Positions 40,798 through 49,093 of a stretch of 59,134 nucleotides of DNA are shown here, in pieces. Positions within the stretch are counted from its first letter, which is position 1. Every line of letters starts with the position of its first letter. The DNA comes from Bacteroidales bacterium UBA2714 (GTDB lineage Bacteria; Bacteroidota; Bacteroidia; Bacteroidales; P3): positions 1 through 59,134 of the forward strand of contig DEKU01000056.1 of NCBI GenBank assembly GCA_002354035.1, in the 5' to 3' direction. A program made the position numbers and the translations under genes. The notes beneath the pieces are model-generated. The model worked only from the letters and a program-made list of their open reading frames with translations. It did not search any database and was not told where the DNA came from.

Positions 40798-40909
40798 GTG
40801 TACGGAAATCTCGACAATTTCTTTACTATCACTAAAGAAGGCAGAACGCCTACGGGTATCCGTGGGCTTTCTTGTTAGTGATAGTAGGTAGTCGAGAACC
40901 TCCGTACAC
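40798..40909. repeat. 112-nt compound inverted repeat in the mod leader
   Basis: Nested arms: GTGTACGGA (40798-40806) with TCCGTACAC (40901-40909); CTCGAC (40810-40815) with GTCGAG (40891-40896); ACTATCACTAA (40825-40835) with TTAGTGATAGT (40875-40885), all perfect. AGAAGGC (40836-40842) can pair on with GCTTTCT (40866-40872), and the tip holds CTACGG-GTAT-CCGTGG (40850-40865). Together about 39 pairs in a folded strand. No flanking duplication and no T-run are seen. It could be a regulatory RNA, a single-strand recombination site, or a boundary of the RM island. Confidence 0.75.
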
Positions 40910-40985
40910 GACAACAAGCCTCACGGATTTTTTATGTGGACTTGTTGAAAGGCGGACGCTAAGGATAATCTTAAACATATAAACG

Positions 40986-42632
40986 ATGAATACCCTTAGT
41001 GATACCAAACAGAGCCTGCTGGCAGAACTGCGGCAGCGGGTGGAGGACAAAATCTTGGAGCCGAGTAACGCGGCGTTGCTTGAAAAATTGATTACCAATG
41101 CAGATGATGACGATGAGGCACTGGCCATAGCCGCATTGGGGACAACCTACAAAAAGACAGGATTCCATTTCGACAAACGGTTAGAGGAGCCGAGAAAGAC
41201 GGACACCATTAAATACTTCAAGAAGAACGAAGCCTTAAGCTTTGGCCAAGCCGCCGAGGGAGAGCCTGTGCATAAGCTAATAATTGGCGACAATTACGAT
41301 GCCTTGCAGAACCTTTTGATTCAATACCGTGGTAAGATTGACGTGATATATATCGACCCCCCGTATGGCAAAGACAATATGGGAGAGTTTGCCAAGACAA
41401 ACTACCACAATGCCATCAGCCGCGACAACCTGTTGTCGATGTTGTATTTTCGCTTACAGCTTGCCAAACAGCTGCTTTCGGAGGATGGAGTGATATTCTG
41501 TAGCATAGACGATAAAAACCAAGCATACGTGAAGTGTTTGTTTGATGAGGTGTTTAGGGAAAATAATTTTGTAGGACAATTGATAGTGAAGACGGCGACA
41601 GATAATAATCCATCTCAAATATCAATAGAGCATGAATATATGATGTGTTACTGCAAAAATATGAGTTGTCAATCAAAATGGGAAAGAATGAGCCGAGGGG
41701 CAGAGTTGATAATTGAAAAGTATAACCAGATTAAAAAAGAAGGATTGTCGATAGAGGAAGAGCAAAAAGAACTCAGAAAATGGATAAAAAATAATAAAGA
41801 TTCACTTTCAGGTGTTGCACACTATAATAATATTGATGATATGGGAGTGTACAGCAGCTCTGGAAACTCTTCCAACCCACATCCTGGCGGTTATGATTAT
41901 GATATAGTGCATCCAAATACTGGTATGGCTTGTCCAAAGCCTGCGAATGGATGGAGGTGGCCAGAAGATACATTTTGGGAATATGAAAGGAAAGGGTTAA
42001 TCCTCTGGGGAAATGATCATAATACACAGCCTCACGTAAAAAAGAGGATTGAAACAGCTAAAGACTCCTTGCGTACTTTAATATACGAAGACAATAGGGC
42101 AACTACTCAAATGTTGGAAAAGATTTTTAATAAAAAAGATATGTTTTCCAATCCAAAGCCACCTAAAGTGTTGGCTCGAATCATAGATTTTGTTACAAGT
42201 GAAGATTCTATAGTCCTTGATTTTTTTGCAGGTTCTGGAACGACAGGACATGCTGTGTTGGAGTTGAATAGGGCGGATGAGGGACGGAGAACGTTTATCC
42301 TTTGTCAACTGAATGAGAAGACTGACACCGCGCCCAACGGGATAGCATACGATGTGACGGCAAAGCGGCTGAAACGCATCATGACAGGTGAATGCTATGA
42401 CGGCAACAAGAATTTCAAATGGGCGGAGGAGAATGAGCCATACGGGGGCAAGCTGGAGGTGTATGAAATAGCAGAGGTGAATAACGCTAATGCCATATTG
42501 GGGCAGACTCCGTTTGATGTGATAGACGAAACCCTGTATGGCAAAGTGAAGTTTGCCACCACGAAGGAGAAAATAGACTGGGTGTGCAGCAATTTCGAGC
42601 ACACACAGATGGATGTGGAACATAAGTTTTAA
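40986..42632 (+). CDS. Type III restriction-modification system, adenine methyltransferase (Mod)
   Basis: 548 residues. N6-adenine methyltransferase of the beta type: catalytic motif IV IDVIYIDPPYGKD (DPPY near residue 124) comes before the SAM-binding motif I VLDFFAGSGTTGHAVLE (near residue 415). Between them, residues about 190-410 form the target-recognition region. This middle part (about 41560-42250) is clearly more AT-rich than both ends, as expected for an exchanged recognition domain. It supplies methylation and site recognition for the Res subunit, which starts 5 bp downstream. Confidence 0.93.
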   Translation: MNTLSDTKQSLLAELRQRVEDKILEPSNAALLEKLITNADDDDEALAIAALGTTYKKTGFHFDKRLEEPRKTDTIKYFKKNEALSFGQAAEGEPVHKLIIGDNYDALQNLLIQYRGKIDVIYIDPPYGKDNMGEFAKTNYHNAISRDNLLSMLYFRLQLAKQLLSEDGVIFCSIDDKNQAYVKCLFDEVFRENNFVGQLIVKTATDNNPSQISIEHEYMMCYCKNMSCQSKWERMSRGAELIIEKYNQIKKEGLSIEEEQKELRKWIKNNKDSLSGVAHYNNIDDMGVYSSSGNSSNPHPGGYDYDIVHPNTGMACPKPANGWRWPEDTFWEYERKGLILWGNDHNTQPHVKKRIETAKDSLRTLIYEDNRATTQMLEKIFNKKDMFSNPKPPKVLARIIDFVTSEDSIVLDFFAGSGTTGHAVLELNRADEGRRTFILCQLNEKTDTAPNGIAYDVTAKRLKRIMTGECYDGNKNFKWAEENEPYGGKLEVYEIAEVNNANAILGQTPFDVIDETLYGKVKFATTKEKIDWVCSNFEHTQMDVEHKF

Positions 42633-42637
42633 GAGCG

Positions 42638-44716
42638 ATGTTGCAAGAAGTCCGAGACCTGCAAGACAGAGCCGTGGCAGAGCTGTATGAAAAAGCCCAC
42701 GGCACGAAGACAGAATTGACATTCCGCGCCCCCACGGGCAGCGGGAAGACCCGCATGATGGCCGATTTCATGAACCGCATACTCGCAGAGCAGACGGATG
42801 TGGTGTTTCTGGTGTCGACCCTCTCGAAGGGAAATCTGGCACAGCAGAATTACGACACGTTCCTCGCGTGTTCGCGGTCGGGGGATTTTCCCCAGCTGAA
42901 GCCGTATCTGATAAATACGGAGGTGAGCGGTGAAGAGGAGTTGTTTATACCCACCGACTTCAATGTGTATGTGCTGCCACGCGACTTGTTCAAGGCTGGA
43001 GGAATATTGACAAGAGGACCGCTGCAAGGTTTCCTGCGAATCATGACAAACGGGAAGGACTTCTGCGCGGGGCTCGGCAAGAGAATATTCCTTATCAAAG
43101 ATGAGTGCCACCAAGCCACAAATAATCTGGACGAGATTTCGAAAACATATTTTGTCCGCACCTTCAATTTCTCGGCCACACCGAAGCTGAGCAGGGGGCA
43201 ACGGCCAGATGTGCAGATAAGCGACGAAGAGGCCGTGGAAGCCAAATTGATTAAGCGGGTGGAACTGATTGAGGATGAGGACGCAACAGTTGATGAGGCT
43301 ATAGATAAATTGATAGAGATAAAGGAAAAATACAATAATCTGCTGCAAGTGAACCCTTGCCTTATCATCCAAATTTCGAATAGAGACAAGGCCGAAGAGG
43401 AGTGGCGTGAGAAGATAAAGCCAGCGTTGGACAAGCACCAAGCATTGAAATGGATGGTGATTGTGAATACATTCAAGACGACGGGGGCAACGGATAAGAA
43501 CAAAGAATTGCTGTGTGACACAAACGACGATGTGAAGAAGCGGCTGCCTGTGGCAAGATGGAAAGACTATGCCAAAGGGGCTAATTCGACAATTGATGTG
43601 ATTGTGTTTAAAATGGTGATTTCGGAGGGCTGGGACATACCGAGGGCGTGTATGCTTTATCAGGTGAGGGACACGCAAAGCCAACAACTGGATGAACAGG
43701 TGGTGGGCAGGGTGCGGCGCAACCCAAGGCTGTTGGATTATGAGACACTTTCGGCGGAAGCGCAGGGGCTGGCCTCGACAGCATGGGTGTGGGGATTGAG
43801 ACCAGACAGTATGCAGCATGTGATGCCCGTCAGCCTCTGGCGAAAAGGGCATGTAGATGTGAGGGAACTGATACGTGTGAAAACGACAAGGTTGACAGGA
43901 CTGACCGAAAGGAAGGATTTTGATATTGAAACATTCATGAAGGGACAGAAGAAACCTGTGACGAATAAAGATGTGTTTTCTTTGTATAGAAGGTTGAAAC
44001 AAGGAGACGCTGAGTTGCAGAATCTTTGTTACAGTTATGCAGGAGGTGACTTTTGCCGATGGTGGGAATTTATGGAACAGTATGACAAGGTGAAACATGA
44101 GTACAACTCGTACGTGTGTGATTATAGCCTAAGTATGGTGGAAGACGGAGAGACCTCTTTCCCCGCTAAGTCCATCTACGTAGACGAAGGAAATCATGAT
44201 GAGATAGAGGACTGGGTATGGTGTCGCGAGGGAACGGAAAGCACGCAATTTGCTTTCGACAGCGATGCAGAAAGGGAATGGGCAGGCATATTATCCAAGA
44301 TGGCGACCAAAGCGGGAGCAGAGGTAGAACCGTTTGATGAAGATGATGCAGATGACAGGTATTTGTGGGGGAAGAATTATCCGTATAATTCTGATATCAA
44401 GTATGAGTATTATCATTCGGGAATCCACAAGTCGTATCCGGATTTTGTGATGAAAGACAAGCATGGGCGCATCCATATTTTTGAGGTGAAGAGTGTGAAT
44501 GGGAATGGTGGAGCAGGGTTTGACCCGGATGAGTACGAAGACAAGGTTGCCAATTTAAAGGCCTGTTATAAGGCGGCCTCAGAGAAGTTGAATAACCATT
44601 TGTTCTATTTGCCGATTAAGGACGGTGATAAATGGCAGGTGTATAGATATGCCAAAGGAGAGGAGAGTGTGTTGGATTTGCATCAGTTGAAGAAGTCTCT
44701 TGCCGATGAGGGGTGA
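42638..44716 (+). CDS. Type III restriction enzyme, Res subunit (helicase-nuclease)
   Basis: 692 residues, short for Res proteins, many of which are 850-1000. Superfamily 2 helicase motifs: Walker A FRAPTGSGKTRMM at residues 29-41, DECH box IFLIKDECHQA near residue 154, FNFSATPKLS, and a motif VI region DEQVVGRVRRNPR. The C-terminal nuclease is of PD-(D/E)xK type: YPDFVMKDKHG then HIFEVKSVNG (near 600-625). Cuts unmethylated DNA together with Mod after ATP-driven signalling between sites. Ends at 44716, inside the first of two repeated enhancer-like words before groES. Confidence 0.92.
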   Translation: MLQEVRDLQDRAVAELYEKAHGTKTELTFRAPTGSGKTRMMADFMNRILAEQTDVVFLVSTLSKGNLAQQNYDTFLACSRSGDFPQLKPYLINTEVSGEEELFIPTDFNVYVLPRDLFKAGGILTRGPLQGFLRIMTNGKDFCAGLGKRIFLIKDECHQATNNLDEISKTYFVRTFNFSATPKLSRGQRPDVQISDEEAVEAKLIKRVELIEDEDATVDEAIDKLIEIKEKYNNLLQVNPCLIIQISNRDKAEEEWREKIKPALDKHQALKWMVIVNTFKTTGATDKNKELLCDTNDDVKKRLPVARWKDYAKGANSTIDVIVFKMVISEGWDIPRACMLYQVRDTQSQQLDEQVVGRVRRNPRLLDYETLSAEAQGLASTAWVWGLRPDSMQHVMPVSLWRKGHVDVRELIRVKTTRLTGLTERKDFDIETFMKGQKKPVTNKDVFSLYRRLKQGDAELQNLCYSYAGGDFCRWWEFMEQYDKVKHEYNSYVCDYSLSMVEDGETSFPAKSIYVDEGNHDEIEDWVWCREGTESTQFAFDSDAEREWAGILSKMATKAGAEVEPFDEDDADDRYLWGKNYPYNSDIKYEYYHSGIHKSYPDFVMKDKHGRIHIFEVKSVNGNGGAGFDPDEYEDKVANLKACYKAASEKLNNHLFYLPIKDGDKWQVYRYAKGEESVLDLHQLKKSLADEG

Positions 44717-44780
44717 CAGTTTGGCGGTGGGGAGGGATGGCTGGTAGCGGGAAAGATGCACGGGGTGACATTTTGGCAGG
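44714..44780 (+). promoter_or_regulatory. Two direct repeats, possible enhancer (UAS) of groESL
   Basis: TGACAGTTTGGCGG (44714-44727) and TGACATTTTGGCAGG (44766-44780) share the pattern TGACAKTTTGGCRG, 52 bp apart. They lie 65-80 and about 10-25 bp upstream of a sigma-54-type promoter and could be activator sites. Confidence 0.5.
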
Positions 44781-44790
44781 GTTGGGGTCT

Positions 44791-44806
44791 TGGCATGGTT
44801 TATGCT
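44791..44806 (+). promoter_or_regulatory. Sigma-54-type (-24/-12) promoter of groESL
   Basis: TGGCATGGTTTATGCT has the GG (44792-44793) and GC (44804-44805) pairs with exactly 10 nt between them, and matches TGGCAC-N5-TTGCT at all but two of the conserved positions. The transcript would start near 44817, about 60 nt before groES. No CIRCE element is seen. Confidence 0.6.
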
Positions 44807-44875
44807 CTTTTTTGGATGCGTCGCGATAAGGGCGGCGGAAGAAATATAGAATTAAAAATTTAAAAGTATAGAATT

Positions 44876-45145
44876 ATGAACATTCAACCTTTAGCAGACC
44901 GCGTTCTGATTCAGCCCGCCGAGGCCGAGCAGAAAACCGCTTCGGGAATCATCATCCCCGACACCGCAAAAGAAAAACCCCAAAGAGGCACTGTCCTGGC
45001 CGTTGGCAAGGGCACGAAGGATCATGAGATGACCCTGAAACCCGGCGACAATGTGCTGTATGGCAAATACAGTGGCACCGAGGTGGAGATTGACGGTGTG
45101 AAGTATATGATCATGAAAGAGAGCGACGTGTACGCTATCATCTAA
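44876..45145 (+). CDS. groES: Co-chaperonin GroES
   Basis: 89 residues, usual for Bacteroidota. Cap of the GroEL chamber. N-terminus MNIQPLADRVLIQPAEAEQK, mobile loop region ASGIIIPDTAKEKPQRGTVL, and VGKGTKD then the C-terminal strand YMIMKESDVYAII. Begins the groESL operon; groEL follows after 73 bp. Confidence 0.98.
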   Translation: MNIQPLADRVLIQPAEAEQKTASGIIIPDTAKEKPQRGTVLAVGKGTKDHEMTLKPGDNVLYGKYSGTEVEIDGVKYMIMKESDVYAII

Positions 45146-45218
45146 TAAGTCGGTCTTTTCTTACTAATCCGAAAACTCCGAATATTCAGACAAAAAACTC
45201 AAGAAAGGAACATACATT

Positions 45219-46853
45219 ATGGCAAAAGAAATAGTTTTCAATAATGACGCCCGCGAACAGCTCCGCAAAGGTGTTGACGCTTTGGCAAATGCAGTGAAAG
45301 TGACTCTCGGTCCCAAAGGCCGGAATGTGGTTATCGACAAAAAGTTCGGTGCCCCCCATATCACCAAGGACGGTGTGACCGTGGCCAAGGAGATTGAGTT
45401 GGAGAACGGCATCGAGAACATGGGTGCACAGATGGTGAAGGAGGTTGCCTCCAAGACCAACGACCAGGCTGGCGACGGCACCACCACCGCAACGGTGCTG
45501 GCTCAGGCTATCGTCAACACAGGTTTGAAGAACGTCACTGCCGGTGCCAACCCCATGGACCTGAAACGTGGTATCGACAAGGCCGTGGCCGCCATCGTTG
45601 AGGATATCAAGTCCCAGGCTCAGGAAGTGGGTGGCGACATTGAGAAAATCCGTCAGGTGGCTACCGTCAGCGCCAACAACGACAGCCAGATTGGCGACAT
45701 CATCGCCGAGGCTATGGAGAAGGTTTCGAAGGACGGTGTTATCACCATCGAAGAGGCCAAGGGCATCGAGACCAGCGTGAAGGTGGTCGAGGGTATGCAG
45801 TTTGACCGTGGCTACATCAGCCCCTACTTCGTCACCGACACCGAGAAGATGGAGTGCACCTACGACAGCCCTCTTATCCTTATCTATGACAAGAAGATCA
45901 GCACCCTGCAGACCCTCCTGCCCATTCTGGAGCAGGTTGCCAAGAGCGGTCGTGCACTGCTTATCATTGCTGAGGATGTTGAGACCGAGGCCATGGCTAC
46001 CCTCGTTGTCAACCGTCTGCGTGGTGGCCTGAAGGTCGTGGCCGTCAAGGCTCCCGGCTTCGGCGACCGCCGCAAGGAGATGCTTGAAGACATCGCCATC
46101 CTGACTGGCGGCACCGTCGTGAGCGAAGAAAAGGGTTACAAACTGGAAGATGCCACCATGGATATGCTTGGCACCTGCGAGAAGATCACCATCGACAAGG
46201 ACAACACCACCATCGTGAACGGTGCTGGCAACAGCGAGATGATCAAAGCCCGCGTCAACCAGATTAAGGCCCAGATCGAGAAGACCACCAGCGACTACGA
46301 CCGCGAGAAACTGCAAGAGCGTCTTGCCAAACTGGCAGGTGGCGTGGCAGTCATCTATGTCGGCGCAGCCTCCGAGGTCGAGATGAAGGAGAAGAAAGAC
46401 CGTTTCGACGATGCTCTGCATGCCACCCGTGCAGCTGTCGAAGAGGGTATCATCCCCGGCGGCGGCACAGCTTTCATCCGCGCAGCTGCCAAACTTGACT
46501 CCATCAAGCCCGCTAACGAGGACGAGAAACTGGGTGTGGAGATTATCCGTCGCGCCATCGAGGAGCCTCTGCGCATGATTGTCGAGAACGCCGGCCTGGA
46601 AGGCAGCGTCGTCGTCAACGAAGTGAAGAACGGCAAGGGCGACTATGGCTACAATGCTCGCACCGAGGGCTACGAGAACCTCTTCAAGAGCGGCGTTATC
46701 GACCCCGCCAAGGTGGCTCGTGTCGCCCTGCAAAACGCAGCCTCCATCGCCGGCATGCTGCTGACCACGGAGTGCGTGATGTGCGACATCAAGGAACCCG
46801 AACCCCCAATGCCCGCCAATCCCGGTATGGGCGGCATGGGCGGAATGTACTAA
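45219..46853 (+). CDS. groEL: Chaperonin GroEL
   Basis: 544 residues. ATP-driven folding chamber, cytoplasmic tetradecamer. Family marks: LGPKGRNVVIDKKFGAPHI, nucleotide loop NDQAGDGTTTATVLAQAI, apical domain FDRGYISPYFVTD, the signature AAVEEGIIPGGGTAFIRA, and the flexible Gly-Met tail GMGGMGGMY. A terminator follows at once. Codon use is strongly biased, as expected for a highly expressed gene. Confidence 0.99.
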   Translation: MAKEIVFNNDAREQLRKGVDALANAVKVTLGPKGRNVVIDKKFGAPHITKDGVTVAKEIELENGIENMGAQMVKEVASKTNDQAGDGTTTATVLAQAIVNTGLKNVTAGANPMDLKRGIDKAVAAIVEDIKSQAQEVGGDIEKIRQVATVSANNDSQIGDIIAEAMEKVSKDGVITIEEAKGIETSVKVVEGMQFDRGYISPYFVTDTEKMECTYDSPLILIYDKKISTLQTLLPILEQVAKSGRALLIIAEDVETEAMATLVVNRLRGGLKVVAVKAPGFGDRRKEMLEDIAILTGGTVVSEEKGYKLEDATMDMLGTCEKITIDKDNTTIVNGAGNSEMIKARVNQIKAQIEKTTSDYDREKLQERLAKLAGGVAVIYVGAASEVEMKEKKDRFDDALHATRAAVEEGIIPGGGTAFIRAAAKLDSIKPANEDEKLGVEIIRRAIEEPLRMIVENAGLEGSVVVNEVKNGKGDYGYNARTEGYENLFKSGVIDPAKVARVALQNAASIAGMLLTTECVMCDIKEPEPPMPANPGMGGMGGMY

Positions 46854-46878
46854 CCGCGTGCTCGCGGAGAGCAATACA

Positions 46879-46912
46879 AAAGGGAGCATCCACACGGGTG
46901 CTCCCTTTCTTT
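46879..46912 (+). terminator. Rho-independent terminator of groESL
   Basis: 13-bp stem (46879-46891 with 46896-46908, one T-G pair), loop ACAC, followed by CTTT. Confidence 0.88.
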
Positions 46913-46947
46913 ATGCATTTATCGTGGCTTCTATGTGCCTTCTTGTG

Positions 46948-47163
46948 TCAATTATCCAGAAATTCCTGATAAAGAGCCACAGGACCGAGGTGCCACTGCT
47001 TGGTAGATTCCTGTTCAAGGCGTTTATATACATCAGAAAGATAGATGTCTTTTATTGCCTGCACAATGCTCTTGCCACTATCCTCGGCAAGCATCTCTGC
47101 CATACGGCTGACTTTCGACGGCAGAATAAGGTATAGATTGTCTTGTGTAATGTTGAGATTCAT
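46948..47163 (-). CDS. Small protein of the DUF3791/DUF3990 operon
   Basis: 71 residues, MNLNITQDNLYLILPSKVSR at the start and a conserved-looking end ESTKQWHLGPVALYQEFLDN. Proteins with this Trp-His-Leu and final-Tyr-Glu pattern are often found next to DUF3990 genes in Bacteroidota and Firmicutes. Its start overlaps the stop of the DUF3990 gene by 4 bp. A role as antitoxin or accessory is inferred only from context. Possibly also a DUF3791 relative. Confidence 0.75.
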   Translation of the reverse strand: MNLNITQDNLYLILPSKVSRMAEMLAEDSGKSIVQAIKDIYLSDVYKRLEQESTKQWHLGPVALYQEFLDN

Positions 47164-47645
47164 AATTCAACCTCCTTCGCTTCGACAAATAAGAGAATCT
47201 CCAAAGCTGCACCAGTATGGAACAGATATTGGTCAACCAGTTTGTATGCTTTCAGTTCCCTGATGAGCTCTTGTTTGTTCAACAGACCACCCTCATAGAG
47301 CGCAAAGGCAGCATACACACGATCGTTGGCTACGGGTCCATAGACGATATCATAGTCGTGTACAAATCCTTTCTCCGTGCGGTTACGCATTACGAAGTCT
47401 ACCCATTCTTCTGTCGGTGACTGGAATATGAGTTGCTTTAGAGCGGCGGGAACGGTCTCTGTCATTTTGTAAACATTCACATAGCCGATATCCTGTTTAG
47501 ACTCATCCATACGTCGACGCACCCACGCTTCGGCTTGCTCATATGACGTAGTTGTATAGAAACCGCAGCCATAGTCAAGCGTTCGGTTGGCTTTACGGAT
47601 TTCTGGCTTTTGAACAATTTCCAAGCTTCCATGATACAGTTTCAT
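47160..47645 (-). CDS. DUF3990 protein, putative ADP-ribosyltransferase-fold toxin
   Basis: 161 residues. The N-terminus MKLYHGSLEIVQKPEIRKAN carries a YHGS box, followed by DYGCGFYTTTSYEQAEAWV and SPTEEWVDFVMRNR. His, Tyr and Glu in these three boxes are placed like the H-Y-E triad of ADP-ribosyltransferase folds, and DUF3990 is grouped with that fold. It is overlapped by 4 bp on both sides by two small genes, the layout of a toxin with partner proteins. Whether it is toxic, and its target, are not known. This region is more AT-rich than the housekeeping parts. Confidence 0.8.
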   Translation of the reverse strand: MKLYHGSLEIVQKPEIRKANRTLDYGCGFYTTTSYEQAEAWVRRRMDESKQDIGYVNVYKMTETVPAALKQLIFQSPTEEWVDFVMRNRTEKGFVHDYDIVYGPVANDRVYAAFALYEGGLLNKQELIRELKAYKLVDQYLFHTGAALEILLFVEAKEVEL

Positions 47646-47869
47646 GTGGCATCCTTCCTACGTAAAGCAATAAACTCATCAATCTCTTCCATCAGCCACT
47701 GGCGACTTTGGGTATGCAACATTTCATAATGCTCTGCCAGATAATTCAGCGCCCCGTATCTGTCCAACTCCGACGCTGCATCACTGCCGGACAGGTGCTT
47801 CTCATTCTTGTACTGCTCTATACAGAACGACAGGAAATAGGCTATATCTTGTTGCAGTTTATCCATCAT
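47642..47869 (-). CDS. DUF3791 protein, putative antitoxin or partner of DUF3990
   Basis: 75 residues from the ATG at 47869 (the next codon is also ATG). The sequence MDKLQQDIAYFLSFCIEQYK, then YGALNYLAEHYEMLHTQSRQ and LMEEIDEFIA, matches the DUF3791 pattern (aromatic-LHT-x-G/S plus E-x-ID-EFI). A longer frame upstream crosses the promoter and is rejected. Being first in the operon fits an antitoxin made before the toxin, but this is inference. Confidence 0.8.
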   Translation of the reverse strand: MMDKLQQDIAYFLSFCIEQYKNEKHLSGSDAASELDRYGALNYLAEHYEMLHTQSRQWLMEEIDEFIALRRKDAT

Positions 47870-47890
47870 AAAGAGTGCTGTTTCAATTTG

Positions 47891-47898
47891 CAAAGATA
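47891..47898 (-). promoter_or_regulatory. -7 promoter box of the DUF3791/DUF3990 operon
   Basis: TATCTTTG on minus (CAAAGATA on plus), 21 nt before the start codon at 47869. This short distance supports the chosen start. Confidence 0.65.
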
Positions 47899-48100
47899 CA
47901 ACAAAAAATTGATATGATGATAATATATTTTGCTGAATGGGACAATGTGTGTTTTCCTCAGCATTGATTAACGACAGAACCCGTCCAACACATAAAATCG
48001 ATGGCATTCAACAAATGTACCCCCGGTGGACTATAACAATCTTTTCGTATTGCGAGTACAAGGTTATGAAAAGGAGCCCCTTTATTGCATAAAGAAATCC

Positions 48101-48812
48101 CTATTTATGTTGCCAGCAATAGATGCTATTCGCGTCAGCGTTTCGTAAACACCGATTACCATTTTCTGTTATTGCAGCACAACGTGTACTTGTTTCTTGC
48201 GTAACGGGATTCTTTTTATCGGAAGTGTGTGTATCTCCATCTTCTACATATGGGTTTTCCTCGAATTGTTCTTTACCTGTCGGCCAATGAATATAGCGTG
48301 CAACGAGATTGGGCTTCCGTATTCTCGTTAATTGCCGCATCAACATTCTTCGCAAGGGTAATAGCTTCGCTATTCAGACCTTCTGCACTTCTGAAATGGC
48401 ATACCATTGTCGTACCATGGGGTGACCACTGTTGTTTCTTGGCATGCTTCTCCATATCCTTAGGTGAAGCGTCGGTAACGTAGACGAATACCCGATAATT
48501 AAAATCACCGTTAGGATCTCTTTTGTAGTAGGCAATCTGAGTAAATTTGGGGTGTTTGGGATATGTAATCTCTGTAGGTTGATTGTCAGAATCCATTTCA
48601 ATTGTTTCCGTGGTTAAGGTCTGATCCTCATCAGGGCTGAATATTGAAGACAATGTGCCGAAAAAGAGTAATAAAACCAACGCGCAGCCCAAACCGGCAA
48701 GTATCCTACCAATTGAGTTCTTCCCTTTCCTGTTCTTCTTCATCCATTTAGGAACATAGATGATGGCTGCTATCGGAGCGAGCAAAGCTAAAATCGCAAA
48801 AAATGTTGTCAT
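48101..48812 (-). pseudogene. Frameshifted membrane protein with C-terminal DUF5763-like Cys/His domain
   Basis: Two overlapping frames give one sensible protein. The upstream frame (48812 to 48273) has two hydrophobic segments (MTTFFAILALLAPIAAIIYV and ILAGLGCALVLLLFFGTLSS), a soluble part and then nonsense after INENTEA. The other frame takes over near 48310 as NLVARYIHWPTGKEQFEENP and ends in RCAAITENGNRCLRN plus IYCWQHK, a Cys/His tail typical of DUF5763 proteins. A 1-nt indel near the run GAAGCCCAATC explains the break. It may be a true pseudogene, a sequencing error, or a recoding site. Function unknown. Confidence 0.65.
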
Positions 48813-49093
48813 CTTTCTTTATTTTTTAGTTCAAAATACATATGGAAAGAAGCGTGGCCTGAACACCACTTCTTGAATGATGGTCCTGAGAGAATACCTT
48901 GTGCCGAGAAATAGCAAACAGCCCACGCATAACGCACGAAACCGTTAGACCCTCTTGTGGCACTTGAAAATTTCTCAGGTTTTCATTCACAAGACGAGGC
49001 TTAACGCTTCGTTGATTTTTCTTCCGAAATCGGGTGCAAAAAAACACAAAATAATTCATATACAGAAATCTTTCTTCGCGCATGTCTGGAATT
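48813..49093. other. Accessory intergenic DNA, nothing recognisable
   Basis: 281 bp upstream of the frameshifted gene. No promoter of the usual form, no tRNA and no credible gene. An open minus-strand frame here has no family-like features. Confidence 0.4.

Noticed and set aside
40798..40909. Insertion-sequence end or MITE
   Set aside because: No target-site duplication at the edges and no transposase in the window; kept as an unexplained palindrome.
40798..40909. Ordinary Rho-independent terminator
   Set aside because: No T-run after either arm and far too long and interrupted.
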